A stretch of DNA of 64,000 bases, taken from positions 8,368,801-8,432,800 of the forward strand of contig NC_067198.1 in assembly GCF_000699445.3 (NCBI RefSeq), written 5' to 3'. The notes beneath the pieces are model-generated. The model was not told the origin of the DNA. It searched no databases and worked only from the letters and a program-made list of their open reading frames with translations. Of this stretch, positions 9,457 to 22,000 are shown piece by piece. The translations under genes and the position numbers were made by a program. How positions within the stretch are numbered: the first letter of the stretch is position 1; every line of letters starts with the position of its first letter. The DNA comes from Schistosoma haematobium (Eukaryota > Platyhelminthes > Trematoda > Strigeidida > Schistosomatidae).

Positions 9457-12400
9457 AACTCAAGTTATTCATTGAAGTACGCACAACTGGATAATTCTCA
9501 TAAGATAATTCAATAATTTGTACACACACAGACAAAAATATTCATAAATTAGGCAGCTTTGGGACACTGAAAACAAACCACATTGGGATAAACAAACTCA
9601 ATGAACAAATTATATTTTAAACGATACAAGAATAGGAAATGAATCCTTTTTTTATTGTAAATTAAACTATTGGCAATCAATAGTCATTAAATTCATTGTC
9701 GATTAAGAGTTAATATAGTTCTAATTTCATTTGTCTATTTAGTTGCATATTGTTGAAGTTCTTCTCCTTCTGTCTAGTTTTATTTTAATGAATTAATATA
9801 TTTGAACAAATAAGACAATGAATTAGGTAGCATAAAATATAGTTTCTTTTTTTTCTTTATTTCATAAAATTGACTTTTCCGGCTGGGTATAGTTATCTTC
9901 TCCTATTCTCAAATGATTCATATAAATTTTATTGTTTTTTTGAAGATTTCATAGTGCATTATTAAATTAAATATTTATTCATGGTTAGATTTAAAACAAA
10001 ATATTATAAACATAAAACTACCTCTTTTCTTGTTGAATTGAATTTTAGACAATCATATTCAATTTATTCATTAAAACAAAAATAAAATTTTATCTTATCC
10101 TTAATTAATTCTCTATTTCATATTAGGTTTAAATGAAAGCATTAATATACAATAACATTTTATAAAGCTCACTAAACTAACCTAAAGCATAAGAAAAGTT
10201 TTAGTTGATTAAAAGTTACAAACTTTCATATTTACAAAGCTTTAAATAATATTTTGAAACAAATCAATTGTTCCAATCGAACAATGGTCCCTAGACAAAT
10301 GAAACATGATAATGAACATTATTATTATTGTCTAATAAAAAAATGTTACATTCCAATCCCATGGGACTTGATCAATTGAATGTTCAGTTGTTTTCAAACT
10401 ATTTAATCGATGTCAATATAACACACAAACATATTTTCTTTAAAGAAATAATCAAAACTGATGAACATTTAAAAAATAGTACAACTAGAAAAGTATTCAA
10501 ATTGTCTTTATGAAAGCAATAAATAAAAGTGATCAGGATTATAAATACTATAATTATTATTAATTGTTTATATTATGGGGCTTGATAATGTTTTTGTCAT
10601 ATTCGTTACTGTTTATTCTGTATTCCTTACTATCACTCCATTTAATCAGTTTCTTTTCACCTTAATATGAATACTCTTTGTTGTTAATGTGTCTTATTTA
10701 CTACGAATTATGAAACTGGTTGAAGGACTGCCGTCGAAATAATTTATGTAAACACTAATTCAATACAACTATACTATGATTACGTTACTCGTTTTTATTG
10801 TCCTATTTACACTGATCTTTTCCTACTGTCACAAACCGATACAACAATTCAGTGGTGCAAAATAAAACATTTCCAAATTTAGGTGTTATCTTCCGCGTTA
10901 CCTTTGTCCTAATTTTCATTTTGGAGTGTTGAATTTTTACTAAAACAATTTTGTTGCTCTTTTTCAGTTTTTTTTTATCAAGAAAACAAAGTAAAAAGCT
11001 TGTTTTGATCATTAGGAATATTCACTTTTCTAAATGTTCAATGTGAAATTATTGAACGTTGAACCTATGACTAGTGGAAACCTTTTATGTTTTTATTCAT
11101 AATGTACGGTTTTACATATTTGTATGTTAATAGATATATTTCTTCTATTTCACTGTGTGTGCAACATAGGTTTATATGTATTGAATAACGAATATTAATT
11201 ATATTCTGTATACATATTCTACTGTGTACTATGAATATATATATATATATAAATATAAGTGGACGATAAACTGACACTTGCTTTTGCTATTTACCTGATA
11301 TGAGTATTGTTAATAAACCTAATAAATGTTTTATTCGTTTTAAACAGTTATAACATCATAGGAAGAGATCAAATGACCTGTAACGACTAGAAGACTAAAA
11401 GAACTCAGATGACCGTTATTTGGTGACTAGTTAAAGTAAAGTTATTTCATAACACTAAAAATACCTTATCTTTAGTCAAGTGCATATAGGATTCTTACGA
11501 AAATGCTAAAGTTTGTCTAAGGGTACCGTAAAGATAAAAATGATATCGTATCACAGTTCATTAGTGTGCCGACTGCACTACTACTTAGTTCTAACAATAT
11601 TTAAATGCTATCAAGAACCAACTACGTATTTTTAAACATAATGCTAGAGACAGGTCGTTTCATGGTGTAAAGCACCAGAAACAATGGTTCGGATAATTCT
11701 AAAATTTACTAATATGTACTGACCGATATATCCCTTTTAAAGAAGGGCAATGAAAAGATTGACAGTACTTTACAATTACCCCATTTAAAGAGTAGTATTT
11801 GTTTGTTGCAACAAAATAATAAACAATCTTAGAGGAGAATCATATAAATGAATTCGTGATTATTCACAATCTACAATGAACAAGATATTTAGTCTAAACA
11901 GCATTCCAGTTCAACCCGATATGGCAGCTAAACTAGGCACAGAGATGAATGGAAGTGAGGTTGGATTGATCCACCAATTACAACTCACACCGAATGAACA
12001 AGGTAAACGAGTAGATAATTTCATGAAATGTGTGCTCCTTCATGATTGGCTAAATCATTATTTTGCATAAATTAACATACTGTAAGAGCATAAACACAAA
12101 AGATTATCATCAGTTACAAATAGTTTATGTACTAACAAACTTTATTACCCGAACCTCACATTTTTATCTTAATAATCGAAAGGTAGGAGAATTGTTGATC
12201 AGATTAGGGAAATTACATGGAAGCGTATAATATGTATACCCGATGGGTATAGGTGGTCACACAAAAGTCAGCGTTATAATCGCAAACAACACCCAAAAAG
12301 GATCCCACTTATAAGCATCCTGCAAAATAAATATTGGTCATTCATACAAAATTATCAGTAACACCGTAATGGCAACAAATCAAGGAAGTATTGCCTAGAT

Positions 12401-12500
12401 AATTAAAGATTTCATTTAACTTTATCTGTTCGATCCCAGAATTAACCCTAAACGAGCCGACTGTAGGTGATAATCATTATATCCATCAAAAGCTTTGAAT
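9457..12500. other. No gene recognised; AT-rich intergenic stretch
   Basis: Reading frames here are short and lack any domain. Simple repeats occur at 9301-9330 (CATA units, just upstream of the terminal exon) and at about 11235-11252 (TA units). A 64-codon frame at 11876-12070 has no recognisable feature and is not called. Confidence 0.4.
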
Positions 12501-12650
12501 GATTTACAAATACCAAATATTCTCTTTTTGTCAGATCTCAGGGCATAGGCATACTTCGCGACCGATGATTGCTGTATTCATTAACCTTAAGGCGCGAATC
12601 GACGCTATTATTCGGGAGACTGTGTGGCAGTGTATGTCACTAAAATACGT

Positions 12651-13344
12651 CAGTCAGCTACAAAGTAGGACCAGGCACATATACACGTCGGCCCATGTTG
12701 CCACACCTCATTAGCACAAGATGAACATCGAATTCATAGAAGTAGTTACTTCAGTGGTGGTAATATATAAAAAAAGATAACATATAAGGATATAACACAG
12801 AAAGGATTAATTCGTAGAAAGTAAGGTACCAAGTAATTCTAATCTCACGGTTTAATAAAAGACAAGAGTGTATACACCTAAACCGTTGTGATAGATTCTG
12901 AACCATGTCACCAAGAGTCTCCAACCATTGGTCACGATAGTCGCGCGGACCACAACCAAGTAGTGTGCATCTACCAACATGGCTCAGGCCAGAAGTTAGT
13001 GACCTCAAGTACTGATTGGACGTTTTGGTTTGGCCACCCCTAACTTCCTTCCAACCGTCTCCAACACTAGTCAGCATTGTGGTAATCAGTGTTCAGGCAT
13101 ACGTAACACGTGACCCAACCATCTCAGTCGATGAAGATTCAATCTCATCAACTGATTTAACATCGTTCCCTAATACTCTGCGTCTAACCTCACTTTTACT
13201 TACACGTTGATACCAGCTGATGCTAGCATTACTTCTAAGATATATTTGATCAAATAATAGTAACTTAAGAGTATCTTATACTTTAAATGGCCACGTTTCG
13301 CATCCGTAGATTAGAACAGAACGAATTGCCGTGCAGTATACCTT

Positions 13345-13345
<1 letters not shown>
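12651..13345 (-). mobile_element. RTE-B 3' portion, inverted partner of 25.1 kb copy
   Basis: The minus strand encodes the RTE-B C terminus: KVYCTAIRSVLIYGCETW near 13340-13280, then ISWYQRVSKSEVRRRVLG, and GGQTKTSNQYLRSLTSGL within 13077-12751, followed by the 3' untranslated end. From about 12655 to 13235 it is nearly identical to the reverse complement of 25080-25666, differing mainly in the number of terminal GTCA repeats. Its 5' side is interrupted by RTE-A at 13345. Confidence 0.8.
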
Positions 13346-13835
<490 letters not shown>

Positions 13836-14075
13836 CGCAATATGCTCATCCCTTAATTGATGAATGGAGATCTCGCCTTCGCCATAGGTGACGTAATTTG
13901 GCAAAAGCCAAATGAGCTTTTTCAGTCCATGCAGATTTCGTCAGACATCAACCCGTTAGGGCTCACTAAAAATATACACCAAACGTGTACACTCTCCAGA
14001 TGGAAAGTACTGGCCAGGTCACAGCTTATGGCAAACTGTTATCAGGATTATCTATTTTAAGATGTGGTCGTCACT
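13836..14075 (-). mobile_element. RTE-B middle segment upstream of the nested RTE-A
   Basis: Decayed coding sequence corresponds to the RTE-B block around 18700-18800 (dissimilar but alignable to the KISAWIRKARLAFANLRHLW region). Several frameshifts are present. It is the 5' side of the copy split by RTE-A. Confidence 0.55.
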
Positions 14076-14084
14076 GCTGTATCC

Positions 14085-15080
14085 ACTCATATTTAACTTC
14101 GTCACAAGTATTGTTGTAGAGAAAAATCTCATATCACTTTTCAGGGTTTAATCCATTACCGGTAGACTCATTGATTTAGAATACTCAGACAATATAATTC
14201 TATTTGGCGAAGACGCTGACAAAATGCAGCAGTCCTAACATGTCTGACATGCGATTCTCCACTTCAGGTCTGAGCGCCTGAATTAATGATAGAGTGAAAT
14301 AGCTGAGTTCGTCAACCACTCCACTTATCTTGGGAGTTTCATCAGTCTTGATGGTCTAGTCTGACGAAATCAGGGCACGGATCCAAAACGTTAGACTGGT
14401 TTTTGCAAACATGCACTACTCGTGGCGTAGGAGACATGTCTGCCAACCAAAGTTTACTGCACCGCAGTTCGTTTTCTTTCAGTTTTATGGATGTAAAACA
14501 TGGCCATTAAGAGTAGAAGATATTCGCAGGTTATTAGTATTCGATCACACGTGTCTTTGAAGCATCGCCCGCATAATTTGAGACGACTGAGTAAGCAATC
14601 CCAAAGTTAGGAATATGGTACTAGGTAGAGGCGGTAAATCGATTGAAGGTAGTAAATCTTCATTAACTGAGGTGATTGGAGCACGAATTACGTATGCTTG
14701 CCCCCCTCACAACCTCGACGGGGGATGCTATCTGATGCAGGAGTAGACTGAAAGAAAGCCAGGTGCACCCAAGTCCATGACGTCACTGACAACCGAACTG
14801 AGCCATGTCAGTAGATGCAGACTACTTGGTTGTGGTTCATGTGATTATCGTAACCAATGGTTAGAGGCTTCGTGTGACTTGGTTCAGGATTGTTTGAAGT
14901 GACACAGGTGTGTTCACTCTTTATATTCCTCCAGTCCATGAATCCCAAAATTTCCTTATATATTTTCTTCCTTTCTCCATACCTGATCTTTTCCACTACT
15001 ACTGCTCTGAAATTTTTCTTGATAACTTTATCTCGCTGTGCTAATGTGGTGTGGCAACCTGAACCGATACACTGATGGGT
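14085..15080 (+). mobile_element. RTE-B remnant in opposite orientation, highly decayed
   Basis: Plus-strand pieces give LEYSDNIILFGEDADKMQ at about 14176-14230 (the YADD box has become YSDN), then QFVFFQFYGCKTWPLRVEDI near 14465-14525, FDHTCL, and a 3' end with TGCTAATGTGGTGTGGCAAC at about 15035-15060. Stops and frameshifts occur throughout. It faces the minus-strand RTE-B at 12.65-14.08 kb head to head. Confidence 0.65.
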
Positions 15081-15624
15081 TAAATTCTAGTTTCACATGG
15101 CTGACTGACAGAAATCAAACACAAATCCAATCCGTAACCCTAACCAAGAACAATGTGGGAAACTCTTTTGTGTTCTTACAAGAACTCAGGAAGACAGATT
15201 TTCCATAGACAATCATCTTTGTCATTTTTTCTTAAAAATCTATGGAAGACTTCAGTAGATTCATTATGTAAAATCATCCTAACATTCTTGTTCTTCCCTA
15301 TAGACTATTCAACTGAAACAAATGTTAGCTGATTAGCTAGAAACGAGCTAAAATTCGTCCCGATTATTTCAAGAATTGCCAAGCCCATCACTCACTAAAT
15401 TCTTATGAAATATCATTTATACTTCACATAAAATTTGGACAGTCATCCAACACTTACAAATTAAAATACCTTTTGGTATAAGATCAGAACACAAAACAAT
15501 TAATTAACATGAAGAAATAGCTATACACAAAGAATAATATGAAATATAAATACAAATACCCAGCTATCAGTTTACTTTGTACACAAACACAATATTTGAT
15601 TGGGTTCAGATAAATATTAGTGAT
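15081..15624. other. 3' flank of DPH7, no feature recognised
   Basis: AT-rich sequence between the RTE-B 3' end and the DPH7 stop codon. It should hold the DPH7 3' UTR on the minus strand; I saw no unambiguous polyadenylation site. Confidence 0.35.
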
Positions 15625-16018
15625 TTATAACTTAATAATAAGTTCACCGAATTCTATAGTATTGTCATAAAATGAACAACAAACTACAGTTGATTTCATA
15701 AAATTACTTTCCAACTGGTTAATTTTATGATTGAATGACCAGTCAATACCATAGGCTAATTGTCCATTGGTCGAACGAAATTTATATACAGAATCCTCTT
15801 CATCTGCTTTGTGATTAAAAGGTGAACGTAATGATAGGTGTGCAACAGCGAAACCATCATGTATTGCACTGACTATAACATAATTTTGTGGACCCCATTT
15901 ATGACGCCAAACTCCACCATTGAACTGACATTTCTGTAAAGGAGTAGTGGTAGTATTGGTGACCTTGTCAGAAGAATGAATCATACGTAAATCCCATAAA
16001 TACAAAGTATCATCGTAA
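15625..16018 (-). CDS. DPH7: DPH7 exon 5 (terminal)
   Basis: 394 nt after acceptor CTTTCACAG, completing Ser and reading YDDTLYLWDLR, with the VWRHKWGP and CSFYDNTIEF blocks and stop TAA at 15627-15625. Confidence 0.93.
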
Positions 16019-19000
16019 CTGTGAAAGTGTACATATATATTGGAAAACAAAGCGAAAATTAGTTAATGATATTGATAATAATATCTGATTAAATATAATA
16101 TTGATATTAGCTACAAGAAAAAGATAATCCTTTAAACTATGGAGTTTATTATCATTGTCTAAGTTCAAAAAACATCGATACTTCAGACTGACAAAACTGA
16201 AATGTACCGTAACTAAATGTAATCATTAGTAGAGTTCAGGTAGAAATTTTTAATACATAGTATTGACAGATAAGGTGGAATTATTCTATTAATTCATGTA
16301 CCAGGCTTTTGGTCACACTCTAAATATGTGAGCTAGATGATACCAAGTGGTCATCTAAACAGAAATAAGTGGAGTTGAATTTAAACCTGCGACTCAGTGT
16401 CAGAGAATTGAACCTATGAACCAGTGATTTAATATTCCATATTATGATGAAACACGAATCGTGCAAGTACGAGTTTGATTGTTTTGTATCATGAAATAAT
16501 TAAATTCGGAAAGTTCTACTTACACGAAAGTCCAACCTAGTAGTTAGACAGGAATGTGATAACCCTAGAAATCCAATCTGATCTCGGAAAGTCCAGTTTG
16601 TTAGAACATAATAATATACATACATATATTCAAGAGTATTGTAAGTTCTAAAGTTATTATCTTCGTCAATTCAGACCAGAGAGAAACTTTATCTATAAAT
16701 CAACTAAAAACATAATTTCATAAAATAACACTTTTTTTTTCTTTGACAGATAACTCCTGTCCGTTCGGAGAATGTAATAATCACAAAGAACATTTATTAC
16801 TTATGTTTAACAATAACATGGTCAGAATTTTTAATTTTCTATTCAATTTGCCGAAAAATTTAATGTTTGGCTGAATTTAATCAACTGTTTTATAATATTA
16901 TCATACAATAATGATACTCATAATGTAGAAATGTTTATCATGTTTCTCCTTTCAAATAAACATGTTTCAATAAGAATTAATAAAAATAATGTATCCCAAT
17001 GAGTAGAAAAATTAAATTTTCCGACGTTTCGTGACTCAGTGTAAGCCACTTCTTCAGAGAATGAATAATCAAATCCAATTAACCGAAGTTTCAATAGTAC
17101 AAAGGAATATTCAGTGCGATCAAAAAAGTTCTAACCAAGTCAATGTCACGTCATTTCGGTCAAGGTGATTTATGTGAGGCATGTTTTTACATTTCTATAT
17201 GTTAAAGGATGAAAAATATGACTTTTTGGTGTGAAAAGATAGAGTTGAATTTGTGTGATAATGCCGTGAGAAGTGAGTAGAATCAGATATTGTAGCTCGA
17301 ACAGATGGTCCAAGTCGGATGAATAGTGAGGCCTTCTTTTCTATTGAAAGGAGTAGGGTTAAGCAATATACGGAGAGCTTCAGTTACTCGTCTTTCATTG
17401 TAGTTGGGAAAGCCTTTTTATATTGTTTTGATGTTTTTAATATCGACTTGGTTGTTGAAAATTGCATGAACTGCTATTGCCGATTTAATTTGGAGTCTTT
17501 CCAGCTCTACGGGATTATTATTTGATTTCCTTGTGTACCTAAGATGTTGTTTGTCTCGAGTGAAGATCTCACGAGATGACTACTTAATAAAGACTGCGTC
17601 ACAATCGACACATCTTAATTTGTAGATATAATTCTGAGTTGAAATAAAGGGGACTTTTTCCTTTAGGCGAACTAAAGCGTTTCGAAGGGTGTTTTATCTA
17701 TTTATTTATTTGAACACAAAGATTGGTACAAAGGGGCACCGAATACATATGCGCCACACGAGTCACTTGATTTGTGTGTATGCTGTGATATTGCCCGGGT
17801 GCACAGATAGAAGCAGGTGGTTTTCTGTGGTGTCTTAAGACTTATGGAGTTTTTCTGTTGTACCACGGCGATATGGTAAAACTACAGTACCAATTAGTCA
17901 GCCAGCCAGTAACAACGTAGAACTTCGTACGTACGTACATCAGTTCGAGTTGCCACACCACATTAGCACAGAGATGCAGTGGTCGATTGAAACTCCGTAG
18001 TGCTAGATGTAGTAAAATTATAAGCTGTGATCAGAAAAATTAGGGTTTGAAGATGCTATTCAGGGAGTATAATCCAGAGAAATGAATTTGGAAAGAGAAA
18101 AAAGAAAGGGACATGAAGAATTCAGAAGATTAGAGTTTGGGAGAACACAAAGAGTGGATGCACCTGCGCCATTGCAAACGATTTTGAGCCATGTCATTCA
18201 GGGTCTCTAACCATCGGTTGCTATCATCTCGCGGTCCCCAACCAGGTAGTCTACACCTACCGACATGACTCAGACCACTTGTCAGTGACTTCATGGACTT
18301 GTGCCATATTTTGGTCTGGCCGCCCCTAGCTTTCTTCCAACCTACTCCTATACCACTGAACATTGCACGTCGAGGCAGTCGGTCGTTGCGCATACGTAAC
18401 ACGTGTCCAAGCCATCTCAACTGATGAAGTTTCACTACGTCATCAATTGATTTGCCATCCTTACCTGGTACCCGTTTCCTAACAACTGCATTACTTACTC
18501 GATGGTCCCATGATATACGAGCAATATTTCGAAGACACCTATGATCAAATACTAGTAACCTACGAATATCCTCTACTCTTACCGACCATGTTTCACTGCC
18601 ATAAAGTAGGATGGAACGAACTGCTGCGCAGTAAACACGTCCTTTGTTCGATAGATGGATATCTCGCCTACGCCATAAATGACGCAAGTTGGCAAAAGCT
18701 AGTCGAGCCTTCCGTATCCACGCTGAGATTTTGTCACACACCAGACCACAAGGGCTGATGAGACTTCCAAGATAAGTGAAGCGGTCGACACGCTCAATTA
18801 CTTCACTCCCTATCATTAGTTCGGGTGTCAATGCAACCCAATCCTGAAGCAACATTTTGCATTTCGAGGGGGAGAATCGCATCCCGAACATGCTTGCATT
18901 GTTGCTTAGTGTGGTCAGAAGACTGCATTTTGTCAGAGTCTTCACCAAATAAAACTATGTCATCAGCATATTCTAAGTCAACAAGTGAATCACCTGGTAG

Positions 19001-22000
19001 AAGTTCAACCCCTGGAAATTTAGATGAGGAAAGTGTTATCCTTAAAGGTACGTCAATGACAAAGTTAAACAAAAATGGATAGAGTGGGCAGCCCTGACGA
19101 ACACCACTTGAGGTAATCAATTCTGATGACAGTTCGCCATAAGCTCTCACTCGACCAGTTGTGTTCGAGTAGAGAGCCTTTACAACGTTGATGTACTTCT
19201 TTGGTACTCCTTTCAATGACAAACACTGCCATAGAACCTCACGATCAACAGAGTCGAATGCCGCCTTAAGGTCGAGAAATACTATGATTGTGGGGCGCCT
19301 GAACGAGTGTCTGTGTTCTAGAACCTAACGTAGTGTGAATATCTGGTCTACACAACCACGTCCAGGTCGAAAACCAGCCCGATTTTCTCTAGTCTGCTCT
19401 TCACGAGCTTTAGTTAGGAGTCGAAGTATTATTGAAGCTAATATTTTAGACACTGTATTAGTCAAACTGATTCCTGTGTGATTGTCACAAGAGGACTTTT
19501 GTCCTTTCTTATAGACTGGCACAATCAGTGAATGAGACCAGTCAGATGGGATTACGTCCAGTTCCCAAATTCTACCTAAGACCTCAGTCAATCTCGCTGC
19601 TAATACTGAACCACCATCCTTAAAAATCTCAGGAGTAAACCTGTCAGGGCCTGCTGCTCTCCCTCGCTTCAGATTTCCTATGGCTTTTTCAACTTCTTAA
19701 AGAGTCGGAGGACCTACACTAACTTGCCATTCAGGTTAACTGGAGATCGTGGGAAACAGAAGTGGGGCTGAAGGCCAGTTGAACTGATCCCTAAAGTGTT
19801 CTGCCCATCGATCCAATCTCCTGGATTGAGAATGTATAATATGTCCATCTTTCTCTAAGATTGTTTCGCTAACAGTCGGGTTCCTAATGCCGGTTTCCCT
19901 AACGACTTTGAACAATTGTCTGCTATTACCTATTGCCGCTGCCTTTTCCATCTCTCTTGCTTTCGTTACCCACCACTGTTTACGATCATTGCGTAGGCTT
20001 CTTGTCAGCTTGCGCTTAAGCTGACTCCGCTCTTTGCTATGCTCAGAGCCAGATGGAATGAGTTTTTGAGCATCTATCAGTGCGGTAGATGCTGCTGAGA
20101 TTCAGTGTTTCTCCCTAACCTTACGGGTTACCGTACTAGCAGATATCACTGCTGTTTCCACAGCTTTTCGGATATCATTCCATGCTGCCTCGGGGTGGGT
20201 ATCACATACATGGCTGCCTAACAGTTTTCCTAGTTGTTCCTGAACTATACTCTCAGCATGACTATCATTAAGTAGGGTCCTAAGAGGTTTCCTTGCAGCG
20301 TCTTTCCTACATCCAGCAAGACGCAGACAAATACTCACCCGAGCATAATCTGAATCTAAGCATGTCCTCCAGAATGAGCGGTAGTCTTCTATTGAGCCCC
20401 TCCATCGGTGGCTGATAGCGATGTGATCTATTTGGGTCCAACGTTGGGACGAATTAGGGGGTCGCCATGTTAAAAGATGTTTTTCTTTATGCTTAAAGTT
20501 ATTATTTGCAAGAAACAGGCGGTTATCTGAGCATAGCTGCAACAGACGGTCATCATTATCTGTTCTTTGAGCCACGACGCTATAAGATCCACCTAGGTGT
20601 CTTTCCCTTTTGCTTAGTTTACCTACTTGAGCATTAAAGTCACCAGCCACTATTACTACATCAGAGCACCTAGATTTTCGAAGATCAGAGAGCTTTCTGT
20701 AAAACTCATCTTTTACATCATCCGAGCTGCAGTCAGTGGGAGAATAGGTAGAGGCAACGACGAGTGTCCCTATCTTTCCGAGTCCTTACTGTTCCGTTTA
20801 GTTGGACAGCGCACAAACTACTGTCTACTGGGATCCAGTCTAAGAGAGCTAGTTCTGCCCTAGGACTCAATGCTATACCTACGCCGGCCAGTCCACGAGA
20901 AGCAGCATCTGGGCTTCCAGATACACGAATTGTGAATCGAGTTGGTTCTTTGTTTTGACATGATGATGTCAAATGAATGATGCTACTCGGATCCTGTATG
21001 CGCGTTTCGGAGATGCAGTACACATCGATGGCGCGAGATTCTAAAGTTCTAGCTAAGGAAGCCTGCTGTCCTATTTGGCAAAGTGTTCGTATGTTAAAAG
21101 CTGCTACACGTAGTTTAGAGCGTGGTATCAGGAGACCAGGAATAACGTTCCGCGTACTCGAATCGCTTGCCCTAGCGGTGCGAGGTGAAAAAAGGACGTG
21201 AGAAGGTTTAGTCGTGGAGATAACAGAGTTATTAGGAGGTGTAGGAAGGATTTGAATGTGACCAACTTGGTCTCGTGTGCTGTTACGGGTATGAGGGCTG
21301 ATATCACTTCCCGGCTGCCCACACTGTGGAAGGGTATTTCTTGAGGAACCTGAAAAGGAAGATGGATTAATGTCGGCCTTAACGGCCCGGGAGCGTGACC
21401 GCAGAACCCAAGGGACAACTGCTCGAGGCCGGTCGTGCACGGCCTTTTTGTGGGAGGTTTTTGACGTGTTAGCTCCGTCCTTCAAAGGACCTTACCACCG
21501 GAGACGGAAATCCGTGAGGTAAGGTGTGGTGTGACATTTTTAGGGTCGACCTTTTCTAACCCCTTCCTTCCTTGTGAGAAGGCAGCATCACTGTAGATGC
21601 TGGTTGTCCGAGGGAAACACCTTACTGCTGTCACATCCCTCTACAGTCAGCAGTACGACTTCGCCCTCAGACCTTAAGTTGCTGCTTTTAGTGTTACCGT
21701 TCTCCAACCAACCTGCCTGGCATGGTAGGACCTACAGGAACATATGTTCCAGCCAATATAGCTCGGTCGGGTCATCGCGATAGGCAAGCCCGACCACCGC
21801 GTCAAGGCAGCAGCTACGGTCGGGACAATACCAATCCATGGTATACCATTCGGACTATTACTTAGCAGTAACGCGTTTCGCTTTATGGCACTTTTAATAA
21901 TCTTTATATGAAAATTACTTAACTGTAAAGTGTTAATTACATGCTTTCGTTCATTTTGTTTATCCTCTTAAGATGTAATAATCATGTTTGTACTTCTTAA

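Noticed and set aside
11876..12070. 64-codon plus-strand frame starting MNKIFSLNSIPVQPD
   Set aside because: No domain, no convincing splice sites and average base composition; equally long frames occur by chance here.
20627..21201. Plus-strand frames opposite the RTE-B endonuclease
   Set aside because: They are shadows of the minus-strand endonuclease, whose motifs are clear.
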